Positions 6,590 to 16,503 are shown, counted from the first letter of the stretch. The stretch is DNA of 29,686 bases from Actinomycetota bacterium (GCA_005888465.1 VAYJ01000042.1:3560-33245); one strand, 5' to 3'. Notes: generated by a model from the sequence alone, not told the origin. Numbers and translations: made by a program.

Positions 6590-7467
6590 CGGGCCGCGCC
6601 AGCGAGCACCGAGCGCATCCAGTCCTCCGTGAGCTCCCCGTCGAAGACGTGCACGGCCGGGCCGGTGAGGAACACGTGATCGTCCTCGCGCCATCCGACG
6701 CGAAGCACGCCGCCGGGGAACTCGACCTCGGCCTCCCGGCCGCACCGCCCCGTGAGCGATGAGGCGACGAGCGCCGCGCACGCGCCCGTGCCGCAGGCCA
6801 TGGTCTCGCCCGAACCGCGCTCCCAGACGCGCAGCCGGATGTGGCCGTCCGCGACCACGACGAACTCCACGTTCGTGCGGTTGGCGAAGGCGGGCAGGTG
6901 CTCGATGTGCGAGCCGACCGCCCGGACGTCGAAGGCCCCCAGGTCGTCGCCGGGGTTCAGGAACAGCACGCAGTGCGGGTTGCCCATCGAGACGGCCGTA
7001 GCCTCGTACGAGCGGCCCAGCGCCTCCATCCGCTCGCCCACGAAGGTCGCGCCCGGGTCGCCGGCCAGGCCGATGTCCGCACGGGCGAGGGACGGCACCC
7101 CCATGTCCACGGTGACGCTTCGCACTCGGCCGTCCCGAGCGTCCAGGACCAGCCGCTTGCGGCCCGCGAGCGTCTGGACCTCGATGACCTCGGACGTCGT
7201 GAGCCCGCGTTCGTAGACGAGCTTCGCGAGACACCGGATGCCGTTGCCGCACATCTCGGCCACCTCACCGTTCGCGTTCGCGTAGTCCATCATGAAGTCG
7301 ACGTCCGGCTCCGAGCCGCGGACGATCCGAATCATCCCGTCAGCCCCGATCCCCCGGTGCCGGTCGCAGGCGGCCTCGATCAGGGCGCTCGGCAGGTGGA
7401 TCCGGTCGTCCAGGTCCTCGACCATGAGAAAGTCGTTGCCCGTCCCGTGGTATTTCGCGAAGCGCAT
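6586..7467 (-). CDS. dapF: Diaminopimelate epimerase
   Basis: DapF interconverts LL- and meso-diaminopimelate for lysine and peptidoglycan synthesis, without a cofactor, using two cysteines. The 293-residue protein starts MRFAKYHGTGNDFLMVED, typical of the family. The first catalytic cysteine is Cys73 in MCGNGIRC and the second is Cys225 in ETMACGTGACAA. MGNPHCVLF and ERGSGETMACG are also conserved. The ATG at 7467 lies four bases after the miaA stop. An open frame continues upstream but overlaps miaA. The stop overlaps the dapL start (ATGA), which puts two consecutive enzymes of the same pathway in one translational unit. Confidence 0.97.
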   Translation of the reverse strand: MRFAKYHGTGNDFLMVEDLDDRIHLPSALIEAACDRHRGIGADGMIRIVRGSEPDVDFMMDYANANGEVAEMCGNGIRCLAKLVYERGLTTSEVIEVQTLAGRKRLVLDARDGRVRSVTVDMGVPSLARADIGLAGDPGATFVGERMEALGRSYEATAVSMGNPHCVLFLNPGDDLGAFDVRAVGSHIEHLPAFANRTNVEFVVVADGHIRLRVWERGSGETMACGTGACAALVASSLTGRCGREAEVEFPGGVLRVGWREDDHVFLTGPAVHVFDGELTEDWMRSVLAGAAR

Positions 7468-7471
7468 GCGG

Positions 7472-8434
7472 TCAGGCCTCCATCCGCGCGAGGGCCCACT
7501 CGGGCGCCGACGCCCCTCGAAGGTAGCGCAGGATGGGCTCCACGACCTCCCCGGCGCCGCCCTCGCCCCCGGCGAACCAGACGACCCGCGGGTCCCGGCG
7601 CAGCCAGGCGAGCTGCCGGCGCGCGAGCGCCTTGGTGCGCCGGATGGTGCGCGCCCCCGCCTCGTCGGCACCCAGATCCCCGCGCAGGCACGCGACCGCC
7701 TCGGCGTAGCCGATGGCCTGCAGGGAGGTTAGGAACCCGCCCAGCCCGCGATCCAGCAGCCCCTCGGTCTCCTCGAGCAGCCCGGGCATCATCGTCGCGA
7801 CCCGCTCCTCGATGCGACGGCGCAGGACCGCGCGCGGCAGGAGCACCCCGGCGGCGCGAACCCCGCCCGCGGGGTACCGCTCCCACGCGACAGCGAAGCT
7901 CGAGAACCGCCGGCCGGTGGCGGCCGCGACCTCGAGGGCACGCACGGTCCGGCGAAGGTTCGACGGCTCGATCCTCGCCGCGGCGGTCGGATCGACCGAG
8001 GCCAGACGGGCGTGCAGGCTGGAACTTCCGAGGGCCGTGCCTTCCGCGAGCAGCAGTCCTCGATCGTGGCCGCTCGTCCCGGGGAAGCGCAGGTCGTCGA
8101 CGACCGCGCGGTAGTAGAGTCCGCCGCCGCCCACCAGGAATGGCAGATGCCCGCGAGCGCGAACCGCATCCAGCGCCTCGAGCGCGAAACCCTGGAACCG
8201 GGTCACGCTGAACGGCTCCGACGGATCGACGAGGTCCAGCAGGTGATGGGGCACCAGCGAGCGCTGCTCCGGCGTGGGCTTGGCCGTGCCGACGTCCATG
8301 CCGCGGTAGACGAGCATGGAGTCCACACACATGATCTCCGCGCCCAACGCTTGAGCCAGGGCGATCGACGCCTCGGTCTTCCCCGACGCCGTCGGCCCGA
8401 GAAGCGCGAGCGTGGGCGCGCGGCCGGCGCTCAC
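7472..8434 (-). CDS. miaA: tRNA dimethylallyltransferase MiaA
   Basis: MiaA transfers a dimethylallyl group to N6 of A37 in tRNAs that read UNN codons. The 320-residue protein has the P-loop GPTASGKT at 13-20, the CVDSMLVYRGMDVGTAKPT motif, PHHLLDLVDP and LVGGGGLYYRAVVDDL (usually LVGGTGLY). A basic C-terminal tRNA-binding region contains TKALARRQLAWLRRD. The GTG start at 8434 overlaps the miaB stop (GTGA). Its neighbour MiaB modifies the same nucleotide in the next step, so the pair forms the i6A to ms2i6A pathway. Length is normal and no damage is seen. Confidence 0.96.
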   Translation of the reverse strand: MSAGRAPTLALLGPTASGKTEASIALAQALGAEIMCVDSMLVYRGMDVGTAKPTPEQRSLVPHHLLDLVDPSEPFSVTRFQGFALEALDAVRARGHLPFLVGGGGLYYRAVVDDLRFPGTSGHDRGLLLAEGTALGSSSLHARLASVDPTAAARIEPSNLRRTVRALEVAAATGRRFSSFAVAWERYPAGGVRAAGVLLPRAVLRRRIEERVATMMPGLLEETEGLLDRGLGGFLTSLQAIGYAEAVACLRGDLGADEAGARTIRRTKALARRQLAWLRRDPRVVWFAGGEGGAGEVVEPILRYLRGASAPEWALARMEA

Positions 8435-9774
8435 GCGGAGCGGGCCTCCGCCGGTACGGGCTCGAGCCGGCCGGTCAGATGGTGCGGGTGCGCCTCGGTG
8501 ATGCGCGCCGTGACAAAGGTCCCCGGCGCGGCGGAGCCCGGGGTGTGCACCAGCTTGTTCGTCCTGGTCCGTCCGCGGAGGTTGCCCTTTCGCCCCTCGC
8601 CCTCGACCAGGATCTCCGCCGACCGGCCGACGAGCTGGCGGTTGCACTCGAGCGAGATCCGCTCCTGCACATCGACCAGGCGGTCGAACCGCTCCTGGAC
8701 GACGGCCTTCGGCACCTGCTCGTCGAAGCCGGCCGCCGCGGTGCCGGGACGCGGCGAGTACTGGAACGTGAAGGCTGCGTCGAAGCGAGCACGCTCGGTC
8801 ACCTCGAGCGTGCATTCGAAGTCCTCCTCGGTCTCGCCTGGGAACCCGACGATGATGTCGCTCGTGACCGCGATGCCGGGGATCGCCGCCCGGATCCGGT
8901 CGAGCCACCCGAGGTAGCGTTCGGCCCGGTAGGAGCGTCGCATCGCCCGCAGCATGCGGTCCGACCCCGACTGCAGCGGGAAGTGGATGTGCTCGCAGAC
9001 GCGGCCGCTTTCCGCCATCGCCTCGACGACGTCGTCGGTGAAGTCGTGCGGGTGCGGGCTGACGAACCGGATCCGACGGATGCCGTCCACCTCGTTCACC
9101 GCGCGCAGGAGCTCGCCGAACCGCGGGCGCGGCGCGGAATGGGGGGCGGTGAGGTCGCGGCCGTACGTGTTGACGTTCTGCCCGAGGAGTGTCACCTCCA
9201 CCACGCCGCGCGCCGCTACGCCCTGGACCTCGGCCAGGATGTCGCCTAATGCCCGCGACCGCTGCGCCCCGCGCACGAGCGGGACGATGCAGAACGTGCA
9301 GTGGTTGTCGCAGCCGACGCTCACCGATACCCAGGCGTGGTACGGCGAGCCCGCCCGCGAGGGCAGCGCGCTCGGGAACACCTCGGTGTACTCGCGCACG
9401 TCCATCTGGGGACCGTCCCGTTTGGCCGCGCGGATCAGATCGAGGAGCCCCGGCAGGGCGTGCGTGCCGACCACCACGTCGACCCACGGAGCCCGCGCCT
9501 GGATGCGGCCCTGGTCCTTCTGCGCGAGGCACCCGGCCACGACGATCCGAAGCCGCGGGTTCGCGTCTTTCACGGGCTTCAGGTGCCCGAGCGCGCCGTA
9601 CAGTCGGTTGTCGGCGTTCTCGCGCACGGCGCACGTGTTCAGCACGACGACCTCGGCCTCGGCCGCGGCGGGAGTCGGCGCGTAGCCGTCCTGCTCGAGG
9701 AGGCCGGCGATGCGCTCGGAGTCGTGCTCGTTCATCTGACATCCGAACGTCCGGATGAGATAGCGCCCGGTCAT
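8431..9774 (-). CDS. miaB: tRNA-2-methylthio-N6-dimethylallyladenosine synthase MiaB
   Basis: MiaB is a radical-SAM methylthiotransferase acting on i6A37 of tRNA. The 447-residue protein has the N-terminal UPF0004 domain with Cys12, Cys48 and Cys82 for one iron-sulfur cluster. The radical-SAM motif CDNHCTFC gives Cys155, Cys159 and Cys162. Downstream are HFPLQSGSDRMLRAMRR and SDIIVGFPGETEEDF. A TRAM domain covers roughly the last 70 residues (GNLRGRTRTNKLVH). All key cysteines are present. It lies 19 bases after rny and overlaps miaA, so it appears to be in the rny to hflX transcription unit. Confidence 0.97.
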   Translation of the reverse strand: MTGRYLIRTFGCQMNEHDSERIAGLLEQDGYAPTPAAAEAEVVVLNTCAVRENADNRLYGALGHLKPVKDANPRLRIVVAGCLAQKDQGRIQARAPWVDVVVGTHALPGLLDLIRAAKRDGPQMDVREYTEVFPSALPSRAGSPYHAWVSVSVGCDNHCTFCIVPLVRGAQRSRALGDILAEVQGVAARGVVEVTLLGQNVNTYGRDLTAPHSAPRPRFGELLRAVNEVDGIRRIRFVSPHPHDFTDDVVEAMAESGRVCEHIHFPLQSGSDRMLRAMRRSYRAERYLGWLDRIRAAIPGIAVTSDIIVGFPGETEEDFECTLEVTERARFDAAFTFQYSPRPGTAAAGFDEQVPKAVVQERFDRLVDVQERISLECNRQLVGRSAEILVEGEGRKGNLRGRTRTNKLVHTPGSAAPGTFVTARITEAHPHHLTGRLEPVPAEARSA

Positions 9775-9793
9775 GCCGACGAATCTACCTCCC

Positions 9794-11335
9794 TCACTTC
9801 GCGTATTCGACGGCGCGAACCTCCCGCACGACCGTGATCTTGATCTGGCCCGGATACTGCAGCTCCTCCTGGACTTGCTTGGCGATGTCGCGCGCGAGGA
9901 CCTGGGCCGAGAGATCGTCGACGTCCTTCGGCTTGACCATCACGCGCACCTCCCGGCCGGCCTGCATGGCGAAGGTCTTCTCCACGCCGGGGTAGGACGT
10001 GCAGATCTCCTCGAGGCGCTCGAGGCGCTTCACGTAGGTCTCGAGCGACTCGCGGCGCGCCCCCGGACGGCCCCCTGAGATCGCGTCCGCCGTCTGGGCG
10101 AGGACGGCCTCGATCGTTCGCTGCTCGACCTCGCCGTGGTGGGACTCGATCGCGTGCACGACCTCGGGCGATTCCTTGAGCCGGCGCGCGAGCTCCGCCC
10201 CGATCAGGGCGTGAGAGCCCTCGACCTCGTGCGTGACCGCCTTGCCGATGTCGTGCAGGAGCGCGCACCGCTTCACGAGCTTCGGGTCGACCCCCAGCTC
10301 GGCCGCCATCGCCGCTCCGAGGTGCGCCGCCTCGACCAGGTGCCGAAGGACGTTCTGCCCGTACGAGGTTCGGTACTGCAGGCGCCCGAGGACCTTGATC
10401 ATCTCGGGATGGATCTCCGTGATGCCCACCTCGGCGAGCGCGTCCTGCCCGGCGCGTTTGATCTGCTCGTCCACGTCCGCGATGGCGCGCAGGTGCATCT
10501 CCTCGATCCGGGCGGGATGGATCCGGCCGTCGGAGACGAGCTTCTCCAGCGTGATCCGCGCGACCTCGCGCCGGACCGGGTCGAAGCAGGAGAGCACGAC
10601 GGCTTCAGGCGTGTCGTCGATGATGAGGTTGACGCCGGTCACTGCCTCGAAGGCTCGGATGTTGCGGCCCTCGCGGCCGATGATGCGTCCCTTCATGTCG
10701 TCCGAGGGGAGCGAGAACACCGAGACGGTTGACTCGGCCGTCTGCTCGGAGGCGACGCGCTGGATCGCGATCGTGACGATCTTCCGCGCGCGCCGCTCCC
10801 CCTCCTCTCTCGCCTGCTGCTCGATCTCGCGCACGGCCCCCATGGCCTCGCGCTTGGCCGAGTCGACCACCTGGGCGATCAGCACCTCCTTCGCCTCCTG
10901 CGTCGTGAGGCGGCTCACTCGCTCGAGCTCGCTCCGCTGTTCAGCGGAGGCCCGCTCCAGGTCGATCCGAAGCGACGCCAACTGCTGATCGGTGTCGCGG
11001 ATCCGGCGCTCCTCCTGGTCCAGCGATGCGGCCCGCGCCTCGACGGCCGCCTCGCGCTTGTTCAGGCGTTCCTCGATCCGCTGGATCTCGTCCCGGCGCG
11101 ACCGCACGTCCTCTTCCGCGCCCCGGCGCATCCCGGAGATCTCCTCCTTCACCTCGACCAGGGCCTGGCGGACCCGTACCTCCGCCTCCCGTTCCGCGTC
11201 CGCCACGAGCTTGGCCGCTCGGGCCTCGGCCGTCAGGATCCGCCGCGACACGATGGCGCTCCTGGCGGCGAGCCCCACGGCCACGTCGAGCCCCAGCGCC
11301 ACGACGGCCCCGATCACCGCTGCGATGGCACCCAT
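9794..11335 (-). CDS. rny: Ribonuclease Y
   Basis: RNase Y is a membrane-anchored endoribonuclease that starts mRNA decay in many Gram-positive bacteria. The 513-residue protein has an N-terminal membrane segment (about 1-22), a long charged coiled coil (about 35-180), a KH domain (about 205-265, with MKGRIIGREGRNIRAFE) and an HD domain with the metal motif HDIGKA at 361-366. It ends VVREVRAVEYAK, typical of the family. The start has GAGGAGG a few bases upstream. RNase Y is absent from Streptomyces and Mycobacterium to my knowledge but common in other lineages, so its place between recX and miaB is informative about the host. Confidence 0.96.
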   Translation of the reverse strand: MGAIAAVIGAVVALGLDVAVGLAARSAIVSRRILTAEARAAKLVADAEREAEVRVRQALVEVKEEISGMRRGAEEDVRSRRDEIQRIEERLNKREAAVEARAASLDQEERRIRDTDQQLASLRIDLERASAEQRSELERVSRLTTQEAKEVLIAQVVDSAKREAMGAVREIEQQAREEGERRARKIVTIAIQRVASEQTAESTVSVFSLPSDDMKGRIIGREGRNIRAFEAVTGVNLIIDDTPEAVVLSCFDPVRREVARITLEKLVSDGRIHPARIEEMHLRAIADVDEQIKRAGQDALAEVGITEIHPEMIKVLGRLQYRTSYGQNVLRHLVEAAHLGAAMAAELGVDPKLVKRCALLHDIGKAVTHEVEGSHALIGAELARRLKESPEVVHAIESHHGEVEQRTIEAVLAQTADAISGGRPGARRESLETYVKRLERLEEICTSYPGVEKTFAMQAGREVRVMVKPKDVDDLSAQVLARDIAKQVQEELQYPGQIKITVVREVRAVEYAK

Positions 11336-11364
11336 CCGGTCCTCCTCATCCGAAAACGCAAGCA

Positions 11365-11387
11365 GCCGAGCCGGAGGCCGGCTCGGC
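11365..11387 (-). repeat. Hairpin in the rny leader
   Basis: GCCGAGCCGG (11365-11374) and CCGGCTCGGC (11378-11387) form a perfect 10-bp stem with a 3-base loop. Read in the rny direction it is followed by TGCTTGCGTTTT and then the rny ribosome binding site, so it resembles a terminator or attenuator placed about 30 bases before the start codon. The rest of the 249-base gap between recX and rny (11336-11584) holds no gene that I can support. A possible -35 TTGAGA is at 11489-11494, without a good -10. Confidence 0.5.
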
Positions 11388-12131
11388 CACGTGTTCGGCG
11401 CGACGCAGCAATGAAGATGCCGGGGCTACCTAGCGGGGCCTGCCCGACACCTCGCTCGTATCCGTATGGTGCTCGACTGGAAAACTCTTCTCAACGTGGT
11501 CGTGTCCGAACCGATTGTCATGAACCGAATCAGCCTCTCGTGGGAAAGAGCGTACGGTTCCGCGACCCGGCTTGCAAGGAATCCTCAAGGGTCGGATTCG
11601 GGCAGGTCAGCCGGCCCCCCGGCCGCCGCCAGGGCCTCGCGGGCCGCGTCCCGGGCGAGGCCGGGCGGGTACCCGCGCCGGAGGAGTTGCCCGAAGAGCC
11701 GGCGGTAGGCCGCCTCCGGCGCGAGGGCGCCCATGCTCCGGGCCCGGCGCTCCGCCAGGTTCCGTGCACGGCCAGCCTCGTCGGGGGCGTCGGCCAGCGC
11801 GGTCTCGACGTCCTCGGGGGCAACGCCGGTGCGTCGAAGCGCCGAGCGGATGGCGCGGTCGCCGGCCAGCCGCCCGTTCGCCTGCGAGCGCACCATCTCC
11901 TTCGCGAAGCGCTGGTCGTCGATCAGCCCCGCGCGCTCGAGCTCCTCGAGCGAACGCTCGACCTCTTCGGGTTCAAACCCCGCCTTGGCGAGCCGTGTCC
12001 GGAGCTCCTCGCGGCTTCGCCACCGCACCCCGAGCAGCAGCAGCGCGCGATCCTTCGCCGTCCCGCGCGGCTTCGTCCGATCGGCGGGCCCGTCACGCCG
12101 AGCCCGCCGGGGTCCGGCCAGCCCCTTCCCC

Positions 12132-13184
<1,053 letters not shown>

Positions 13185-13287
13185 CCCAGGAACCTCCTCG
13201 ACCCAGCGGCTTCTCGTACGGGCGGGGACTCTAGCGACTGGGTCTGACATAAATTACACCCCTGTGGTTCGTCGGGCGGACGCCGGA

Positions 13288-13316
13288 ATGCTAGTCGAAC
13301 AGGTGTTCGAGGTCAA
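13288..13316 (-). promoter_or_regulatory. SOS promoter of recA with a LexA box in the spacer
   Basis: On the minus strand TTGACC (13311-13316) and TAGCAT (13288-13293) are exactly 17 bases apart. The LexA box CGAACAGGTGTTCG (13296-13309) fills the spacer. The plan is the same as at the LysM gene promoter. The -35 overlaps the thpR stop codon, so recA can be induced on its own although it follows thpR closely. The leader would be roughly 95-100 bases. Confidence 0.8.
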
Positions 13317-13918
13317 GCATCCCGGCCGAACGGCGCCACGAGCAGCGGCTCGTAGCGAGCCCCCGCCGGCGAGAGATGGCTCCGGTACAGGACCAGGGCC
13401 GAGGCGACGAACTTCTCCGACGCCACGTTCGTCCCGACCAGGTCGGGGACGAACTCGCGAAGGTTCCGTGGGGGGGCGAGCCTCGCGAGCGTGAGGTGGG
13501 GGGTGAACGCCCGTCCCCCGGGGTCGAAATGCTCCTCGAGCGCGCGGTCGAGCGACGCCGCGAGCGTGGCGAATCGCCCGTCCGAGTCGGCGAGCCCGGC
13601 CCACAAGACGCGAGCCATCGTCGGGCGGGGGAACGCGCCGAGCTCGGTCAGCGCAGTCTCGAACGGCTCCTCGTCGGCAGCCGCGGCCTCGACCGTCGCT
13701 CGCACGTCCTCCACCACCCGCGGCCAGGTCGTCCCGAGGAACTTCACCGTGACGTGCCACGCATCGGGGTTCGTCCACCGCGCGCCGGGGATGCGGTCGC
13801 GGAACCTCGCGGTCGCCGACCGCAGGTTGTCTTTCACGTGTTCCGGAACGTCGACGGCGACGAACAGGCGAAGCGGCTTCGCCTCGGGTCCGGCCGAGCG
13901 GTCGCGGGCCACGGTCAT
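13313..13918 (-). CDS. thpR: RNA 2',3'-cyclic phosphodiesterase (2'-5' RNA ligase family)
   Basis: The 201-residue protein belongs to the 2H phosphoesterase fold, which opens 2',3'-cyclic phosphates on RNA ends. The two signature motifs are HVTV (55-58, in AWHVTVKFLG) and HLTL (141-144, in FTPHLTLARL). RLFVAVDVPEHVKDNL near the start is also typical. The chosen ATG at 13918 overlaps the cinA stop (ATGA). A longer open frame runs antiparallel-like through cinA and was rejected. It sits between cinA and recA. Its physiological role in bacteria is not well known, so the biochemical call is more secure than the cellular one. Confidence 0.92.
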   Translation of the reverse strand: MTVARDRSAGPEAKPLRLFVAVDVPEHVKDNLRSATARFRDRIPGARWTNPDAWHVTVKFLGTTWPRVVEDVRATVEAAAADEEPFETALTELGAFPRPTMARVLWAGLADSDGRFATLAASLDRALEEHFDPGGRAFTPHLTLARLAPPRNLREFVPDLVGTNVASEKFVASALVLYRSHLSPAGARYEPLLVAPFGRDA

Positions 13919-15171
13919 CGCGCGGACGGGCCGGGGAGGCCCGCGAGTCGGCGTCGAAGCAGATCCAGGGCCGCCTGCTCGGCCCACCGGCGGACCATCT
14001 CGCGATCCCCGGGCGCGCGGAACGAGCGCGCGAACGACTCGCCGTCCCACGCTAGGCCGATGCACACGGTGCCGACCGGCTTGCCGTCGTGGGCGTCGGG
14101 CCCGGCGACTCCGGTCGTGGACAGGCCGAGGTTCGCATCGAAGATCCGGCGCGACCCCGCCGCCATCTCCCGCGCGCACTCCTCGCTCACCGCGCCCGGG
14201 CCCTCGAGCGTCTCCCGCGAGACGCCCAGCACGTCGGCCTTGGCCCTCGCCGTGTAGCACACCGCCGAGCCCCGGAAATACGACGATGCGCCCGGGCGAG
14301 CCGACAGGCGCGCGCCCAGGCTCCCGCCCGTCAGCGACTCGGCGCAGGCGACGGTGGTGCCGGTCGAGGCGAGCAGGTCGGCCACGACGTCGGCCAGGTC
14401 CTGGTCACGCGTAGTGAACGCGTGGTCCCCGAGGCGCCGCGCCACCTCGTCCGCGACCGGTTCGATGAGCGACTCGGCCTCATCCCGGTTGGACGCCTTG
14501 GCCGTGACGCGCACCTTCACCTCTCCCCCACCAGCGAGGTATGCGATCGAGGGGTTCGCCCGGCCGACGAAGAGGTCGTCGAGCAGCTCGGCGACCCGCG
14601 ACTCGGCGACGCCGGTGACGCGGACCGTTCGCGACGCGAGCGCGGAGGGCCCCGCCGCGGCCGCGAGCTCGGGAAGGATCGTGCCGAGCATCATCTCGCG
14701 CATCTCCGAGGGGACGCCCGGTACCAGGTACACACGCCGGCCCGCGTCCGTCACCAGGGCGAGCCCCGGCGCGGTGCCGCGCTCCGGCATGATGGGCCGC
14801 GCCCCCTCCGGGACGTCCGCCTGGCGGAGGTTCGAGTCCGGCATCGCACGCCCGAGCGAGCGGAAGCGCTCCCGCAGGAACTCCTCGATCGCGGGGTCCC
14901 TCACGAGGCCGATCCCGAGCGCGCGGGAGAGCCCCTCACGCGTGATGTCGTCCTGGGTCGGCCCGAGCCCCCCGGTCACGAGCAGCACGTCGGCGCGCCC
15001 GAGGGCCACCGTGAACGATGCGGCGATGCGATCGAGGTTGTCGCCGACCGCCTGGTGGTGCACGACATCGACGCCGATGTCCGCGAGGCGCCCCGACATC
15101 CACTGCGCGTTCGCGTTGCAGATCTGCCCGAGCAACAGCTCCGTGCCGACGCCGACGACCTCGGCCCTCAC
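13915..15171 (-). CDS. cinA: CinA-family protein, nicotinamide-nucleotide amidohydrolase
   Basis: The 418-residue protein has an N-terminal molybdopterin-binding-like domain (about 1-170: VVGVGTELLLGQICNANAQW, VTGGLGPTQDDITREG, VPGVPSEM) and a C-terminal PncC-type amidohydrolase domain (about 260-415: TVACAESLTGGSLGARLS, YFRGSAVCYT, STTGVAGPDAHDGKPVGTV). PncC-type enzymes deamidate nicotinamide mononucleotide in NAD recycling. CinA is often encoded next to recA, as here. The GTG start at 15171 overlaps the pgsA stop (GTGA). The large open frame continuing upstream overlaps pgsA in another frame and is not coding. Both domains look complete. Confidence 0.95.
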   Translation of the reverse strand: MRAEVVGVGTELLLGQICNANAQWMSGRLADIGVDVVHHQAVGDNLDRIAASFTVALGRADVLLVTGGLGPTQDDITREGLSRALGIGLVRDPAIEEFLRERFRSLGRAMPDSNLRQADVPEGARPIMPERGTAPGLALVTDAGRRVYLVPGVPSEMREMMLGTILPELAAAAGPSALASRTVRVTGVAESRVAELLDDLFVGRANPSIAYLAGGGEVKVRVTAKASNRDEAESLIEPVADEVARRLGDHAFTTRDQDLADVVADLLASTGTTVACAESLTGGSLGARLSARPGASSYFRGSAVCYTARAKADVLGVSRETLEGPGAVSEECAREMAAGSRRIFDANLGLSTTGVAGPDAHDGKPVGTVCIGLAWDGESFARSFRAPGDREMVRRWAEQAALDLLRRRLAGLPGPSAR

Positions 15172-15710
15172 ACCGGTCCTCGGCCCGTGCCGGACGTCGA
15201 CGGGCGCAACCAGGTGCGCGCGGCGGCGAAGTACCGAGCGCCGGATGCGACCGTGAAGACGACGGCCACGATGAGGAACGCGAGCTTGATGCCGTTCGCG
15301 CCCGAGGAGAGCGGCAGGATGTAGAGCCCGATCGCGACCACCTGGGCGACGGTCTTCGCCTTCGCCAGGCTGGCCGCGGGCATCGATCGGCCGCGGAGCC
15401 CGAGGGCGATCCGCAGAAGTACGATGGCGACCTCGCGGGCGACGATCACGATCGCCGCCCACGCGGGGAATCGCCCGATCGCCGCGAGCGTGATGACGGG
15501 CGCGGCCACCAGGATCTTGTCGGCGAGAGGATCCAGCCACTGACCGGTTCGCGTGGACGTCCCGTGCCGGCGGGCGAGGTAGCCGTCGAGCCCGTCGCTC
15601 ATCGCCCCGAGGACGAACACCACCGCCGCGAGCGTCGATGCCGCGTCGGTCTCCGCGAGGATCAGGACCACGAGGATCGGCACGAGCAACACGCGAAGGA
15701 CCGACACCAC
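15168..15710 (-). CDS. pgsA: CDP-alcohol phosphatidyltransferase (probable CDP-diacylglycerol-glycerol-3-phosphate 3-phosphatidyltransferase)
   Basis: This membrane enzyme makes phosphatidylglycerol phosphate from CDP-diacylglycerol. The 180-residue protein is mostly hydrophobic and carries the complete CDP-alcohol motif D39-x2-D42-G-x2-A-R-x8-G56-x3-D60-x3-D64 in SDGLDGYLARRHG and QWLDPLADK. The assigned start is a GTG at 15710 (MVSVLRVLLVP). The frame is open further upstream (GWPNVVSVLRV, where relatives have PNLLTVLR), so a non-standard start slightly upstream is possible. It lies between the RodZ-like gene and cinA, the same order as in many actinobacteria. Confidence 0.92.
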   Translation of the reverse strand: MVSVLRVLLVPILVVLILAETDAASTLAAVVFVLGAMSDGLDGYLARRHGTSTRTGQWLDPLADKILVAAPVITLAAIGRFPAWAAIVIVAREVAIVLLRIALGLRGRSMPAASLAKAKTVAQVVAIGLYILPLSSGANGIKLAFLIVAVVFTVASGARYFAAARTWLRPSTSGTGRGPV

Positions 15711-15736
15711 GTTCGGCCAGCCGAGGCCGAGGGGGC

Positions 15737-16483
15737 TCAGGGACTCTGGCTCGCGACCGATGAGGGCCTCCGGTAGTCCTGGGGCGAATACGACGCCGCG
15801 AAGGGCGCGGTCTTCGAGCCCGGGGTGCCGATCGCATGGCCGTTCACGGTGACGACGGTCACGCCCCCTCGCGAGAGCTCGATCCGCACGCTCGTCGTGC
15901 CCGGGAAGCTCCGTCCCTCGCCCGGATGCAGCTGGTACTGCACTGGCGAGCCGCCATCGACGATCACGGTGAGGGTGACCTGCGCGTTCGCGAGGACCCC
16001 GACCGTGACGCCGGTCGAGAGCACGGGGATGGAGGCTCCGCTCGACGGCGCGCCCGCCGCCGGTGGCGCCGACCGCGAGCGCGAGAGGAGCCCGGCCGCG
16101 GCCAGCATGGCGAGGGCGAGGGCGGTCACGGCGATGAGGAACCGCCAGCTGAGGTGCGGCCGAGGGATGTGCAGCAGGTGCGGGTGCTGTCGGGTGGGAG
16201 CCCCCGGCGGCCCCGTCACGGGTTCGGGCAGACGGGGCTTCGCGACGCCGAACTCGCGGCGGTAGAGCGTGAGGATCGAAGAGGGATCCAGGCCCAGGTA
16301 GGCCGAATAGGAGCGGAGGAAGCCACGCACGTACACGTCGCCCAGGATCGCCTCGAAGGTCTCCCGCTCGAGGGCCTGGAGGTACTCCGCCCTGATCCGC
16401 GTCTCCCGGCTCGCCTCCTCGATGGACTTGCCCCGAAGGAGGCGGGCGCGCCTGAGGGCGGGACCGATGCCTGTGCCAGCCAC
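15737..16483 (-). CDS. RodZ-like helix-turn-helix membrane protein (DUF4115)
   Basis: The 248-residue protein has a cytoplasmic HTH_25 domain at about 5-80 (GPALRRARLLRGKSIEEASRETRI, LGDVYVRGFLRSYSAYLGLD), a proline-rich linker, one membrane segment at about 113-133 and an extracellular DUF4115-type beta domain at about 160-225. This is the RodZ architecture. RodZ links MreB to cell-wall elongation in rods; in actinobacteria without MreB the role of such proteins is less clear. The GTG start at 16483 is preceded by AAGGAG, while longer frames run into the upstream palindrome. It heads the pgsA-cinA-thpR unit. Confidence 0.87.
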   Translation of the reverse strand: MAGTGIGPALRRARLLRGKSIEEASRETRIRAEYLQALERETFEAILGDVYVRGFLRSYSAYLGLDPSSILTLYRREFGVAKPRLPEPVTGPPGAPTRQHPHLLHIPRPHLSWRFLIAVTALALAMLAAAGLLSRSRSAPPAAGAPSSGASIPVLSTGVTVGVLANAQVTLTVIVDGGSPVQYQLHPGEGRSFPGTTSVRIELSRGGVTVVTVNGHAIGTPGSKTAPFAASYSPQDYRRPSSVASQSP

Positions 16484-16503
16484 GCCTGCTCCTTGGTCCC
16501 GGC

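Noticed and set aside
11388..11400. CACGTGTTCGG near the rny leader as a LexA box
   Set aside because: Only one half-site fits; the other arm lacks GAAC.
11336..11584. Possible tRNA or small gene in the recX-rny gap
   Set aside because: No cloverleaf, CCA end or supported open frame was found, only the hairpin near rny.
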